A stretch of DNA of 64,000 nucleotides. Source: Streptomyces sp. TG1A-8. Lineage in GTDB: Bacteria > Actinomycetota > Actinomycetes > Streptomycetales > Streptomycetaceae. Below the pieces are notes generated by a model. That model saw nothing but the letters and a program-made list of their open reading frames with translations. It was not told the origin of the DNA and made no database searches. Position 1 is the stretch's first letter. The number at the start of each line of letters is the position of its first letter. Of this stretch, positions 62,274-64,000 are shown one piece after another. A program made the position numbers and the translations under genes. The stretch covers positions 372,001 to 436,000 of the forward strand of contig NZ_JASTLB010000004.1 of NCBI RefSeq assembly GCF_030499535.1, read 5' to 3'.

Positions 62274-64000
62274 GTGGAACCCATCGACATAGTGTCCGAC
62301 AGGCTGCGAGCGATCGTGGCGTCTGTCCTTGAGCTGGACGAGGCAGCCATCGACCCTGGTGCCCTGTTCTACGAGGAACTCGGCATGAGCTCCTTGGAGA
62401 AGGCCGAGGTCGTGATCGCGATCGAGCGCGAGTTCGGAGCCCTGTCCGTGGAAGACGCGGCAGCCCTCACCAGCCTGGATGCCGCGGTGGCCGTGCTCGG
62501 CCGGCGGGCGACGAGTACCCAGGGCGCTGACCTAATCGACCTCCTGGTGGCGGGTCATGTCTCCGCCGGCCGGGGTGACCGGGCGAGCTACCACGACCCC
62601 GAGGCCGGGGAGATCACCTACGCGGGCCTCCTGGAGGCAGCACGCGGGTACGCCGGCGCCCTGCGGACAGCAGGCGTGCCCGAGGGCGCCCGCGGCCTCC
62701 TGGTCACGGACGACTCCGTGGCGACCGTGGTCGCCGTCCTCGGCCTGTGGTGGCACGGCTGCGTCCCCGTGGTGATGAGCCCGCTGCTCACGGACGACGA
62801 GGTCCGCTACATCGCCGCCGACTGCGCCGCAGCAGTGGTGCACCTCGACGCCGCCCCCCAGCGGCAGCGCGCTCTGGAGGAGCTGTTCGCGACGACCACC
62901 CGGTTCGCAGGCACCGACGTCCGCGCCGGCCTGGCGACCGCCGAGGCCGGTCCCGCACGGCGCCCGGAGGACGCTGGGGCACCGGCCGCGTGGAGCAGGG
63001 AGCGGGAGGCGCTGGTGCAGTACACCTCCGGAAGCACCGGCATGCCCAAGGGGGTGCGGCACTCAGCGGGCGCGATCGCGGCCATGGCCGACGGCATCGG
63101 CGCGGTCTTGGCGCTGACGCCCGAGGACACCGTGCTGTCCACTGCTCGGCTCTCTTTCGGCTACGGGTTCGGCAGTTCCGTCCTGTGCCCCCTGGCGGCA
63201 GGGGCCCGCGTCGCACTCCTGCGAGGCACCGTCGACGTCCACACCCTCGCCGCCGCGATGCAGCGCCACAGGCCCACCGTGTTGTTCTCCGTCCCCCGGC
63301 TGTACGCGGCGCTGCTGAACGTTGGACCGGAGCTCGCCCCCGACTCCGTGCGGCTGTGCGTGTCGGCGGGCGAGAACCTGGCCGGTCCGCTCAGCGAGCG
63401 GATCCGCACCGCCTTCCAGGCCGAGCTGCTCAACGGCCTCGGCGCCACCGAGGTCCTCCACATCGTCGTCGGCACCCCGCCAGGGGAGGACCACCTGGGC
63501 ACCCTCGGAGTCCCGGTGCCCGGAGTCACCGCGACCGTCCGCGCCGCGGACGGCACGCCCGTCACCGAGGGCCAGGAGGGCCGGCTGCACATCGCCGGCC
63601 CGACCGTCGCCCTCGGCTACATCGGCCGCCCTGAGGCCGCAGCGCTCACCTTCGCCGACGGCGGCGCCTACACCGGCGACATGGTGCGCCGCGCGCCGGA
63701 CGGCACGTTCACCTACCTCTGCCGCGCTGATGACCTGCTCAACCTGGGCGGGTACAAGGTCGTTCCCAGCGAGATCGAGAGCGTCATCCGCGGCGTCGAC
63801 GGGGTCCGGGACTGTGTGGTGGTCGGCGGCCGCGACGTGGATGGCCTGGAGCAGGCCGTGGCGTATCTGGTGGCCCGGCCGGGATCTGACGGGGCCGTGG
63901 TGCGGCGCGCGGTGACCGCCGCGATCCGCGGCGGTCTCGCCGCCTTCAAGCGGCCCGCCCGTCTGGAATTTTTGGACGATCTGCCGACCACGTCGACCGG
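62274..64000 (+). CDS. Acyl carrier domain fused to AMP-forming acyl ligase (partial)
   Basis: GTG 62274 with AGGA 9 nt upstream; the frame is open to the window end, so the C terminus is not seen. Residues 1-75 are an acyl carrier domain with the phosphopantetheine Ser in EELGMSSLEKAEVVIAIE. From about residue 85 an ANL-type ligase follows: the P loop LVQYTSGSTGMPKGV, STARLSFGYGFGSSVLCPLA, LNGLGATEVLHIVVGTPPGE, YTGDMVRRAPDGTFTYLCRA and DDLLNLGGYKVVPSEIESVI. It resembles benzoate-CoA-ligase-type enzymes and may activate an (aryl) acid onto its own carrier domain. Confidence 0.8.
   Translation, partial: MEPIDIVSDRLRAIVASVLELDEAAIDPGALFYEELGMSSLEKAEVVIAIEREFGALSVEDAAALTSLDAAVAVLGRRATSTQGADLIDLLVAGHVSAGRGDRASYHDPEAGEITYAGLLEAARGYAGALRTAGVPEGARGLLVTDDSVATVVAVLGLWWHGCVPVVMSPLLTDDEVRYIAADCAAAVVHLDAAPQRQRALEELFATTTRFAGTDVRAGLATAEAGPARRPEDAGAPAAWSREREALVQYTSGSTGMPKGVRHSAGAIAAMADGIGAVLALTPEDTVLSTARLSFGYGFGSSVLCPLAAGARVALLRGTVDVHTLAAAMQRHRPTVLFSVPRLYAALLNVGPELAPDSVRLCVSAGENLAGPLSERIRTAFQAELLNGLGATEVLHIVVGTPPGEDHLGTLGVPVPGVTATVRAADGTPVTEGQEGRLHIAGPTVALGYIGRPEAAALTFADGGAYTGDMVRRAPDGTFTYLCRADDLLNLGGYKVVPSEIESVIRGVDGVRDCVVVGGRDVDGLEQAVAYLVARPGSDGAVVRRAVTAAIRGGLAAFKRPARLEFLDDLPTTST

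Overview
The window is high-GC actinobacterial DNA, almost certainly from a Streptomyces accessory (arm or plasmid) region. The signs are GC-rich third codon positions, frequent GTG/TTG starts, and Streptomyces-type families (DUF6924, Scr1/XRE and TPR regulators, IS701, ISAzo13, SUKH, a secreted NucA/NucB-type protein). No housekeeping operon is visible. Much of the window is insertion sequences, transposon remnants and genes broken by them.

Layout: 1-5.3 kb is a pile-up of ISAzo13 remnant, broken DUF6924 gene, IS5, IS701-A and IS701-B. 5.3-10 kb holds a broken gene, a small ORF, an EamA exporter, an IS110 remnant carrying an IS3 element, and an orphan Phd-type antitoxin. 10-12 kb is a short operon of thioesterase, extra ClpP and a small helical protein. 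12.2-17 kb contains IS630, two unknown genes and a decayed IS21. 17.1-19 kb has a GNAT gene, a tRNA-Gly(UCC)-like gene with its own terminator, and a secreted lamin-tail protein. 19.4-26.8 kb is a second IS mosaic (IS5 in an IS701 relative, an ArsR/MFS pair, IS5 in another IS701 relative, an IS6 remnant, IS701-B copy 2). 26.8-32.8 kb carries Tn3-type pieces (TnpA tail, serine resolvase, possible res site), a PadR-DUF1048-DUF1048 operon, and a coupled module of tyrosine recombinase, XRE protein and zinc-ribbon recombinase.

33-41.2 kb looks like the remains of a replicon (primase-like fragment, small DNA-binding-like protein, 13-bp inverted repeat, terminated non-coding segment). It is followed by five complete ISs stacked into one TTAG target: three IS701-A copies and two IS5s. 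41-48.2 kb has a GNAT/TPR-regulator pair, two small genes, a Tn3 fragment, strong palindromes, a SUKH protein and a secreted nuclease-like protein. 48.6-55 kb contains a mini-element-like inverted repeat, an S9 peptidase, an ISAs1 copy that split a perfect 70-bp palindrome, an RNR-tail protein, a VanX-like dipeptidase with a premature stop, and two fused gene fragments. 55-59 kb holds three regulators.

59.2-64 kb is the least conventional part. It is a co-directional series encoding a zinc-ligand-less RibD-like deaminase fused to a methyltransferase, a SMUG2-type uracil-DNA glycosylase homologue, a Ppx/GppA-like domain fused to a nucleoside deoxyribosyltransferase-like domain, and an acyl-carrier domain fused to an AMP-forming ligase that runs off the window. 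A divergent TPR regulator lies upstream. I read it as an undescribed nucleoside or nucleic-acid-base pathway, biosynthetic or defensive. Two other observations stand out. IS701-A seems to use -1 frameshifting, with its stop codon supplied by the duplicated target. The tRNA-like gene keeps the glycine identity elements but has odd loop bases.
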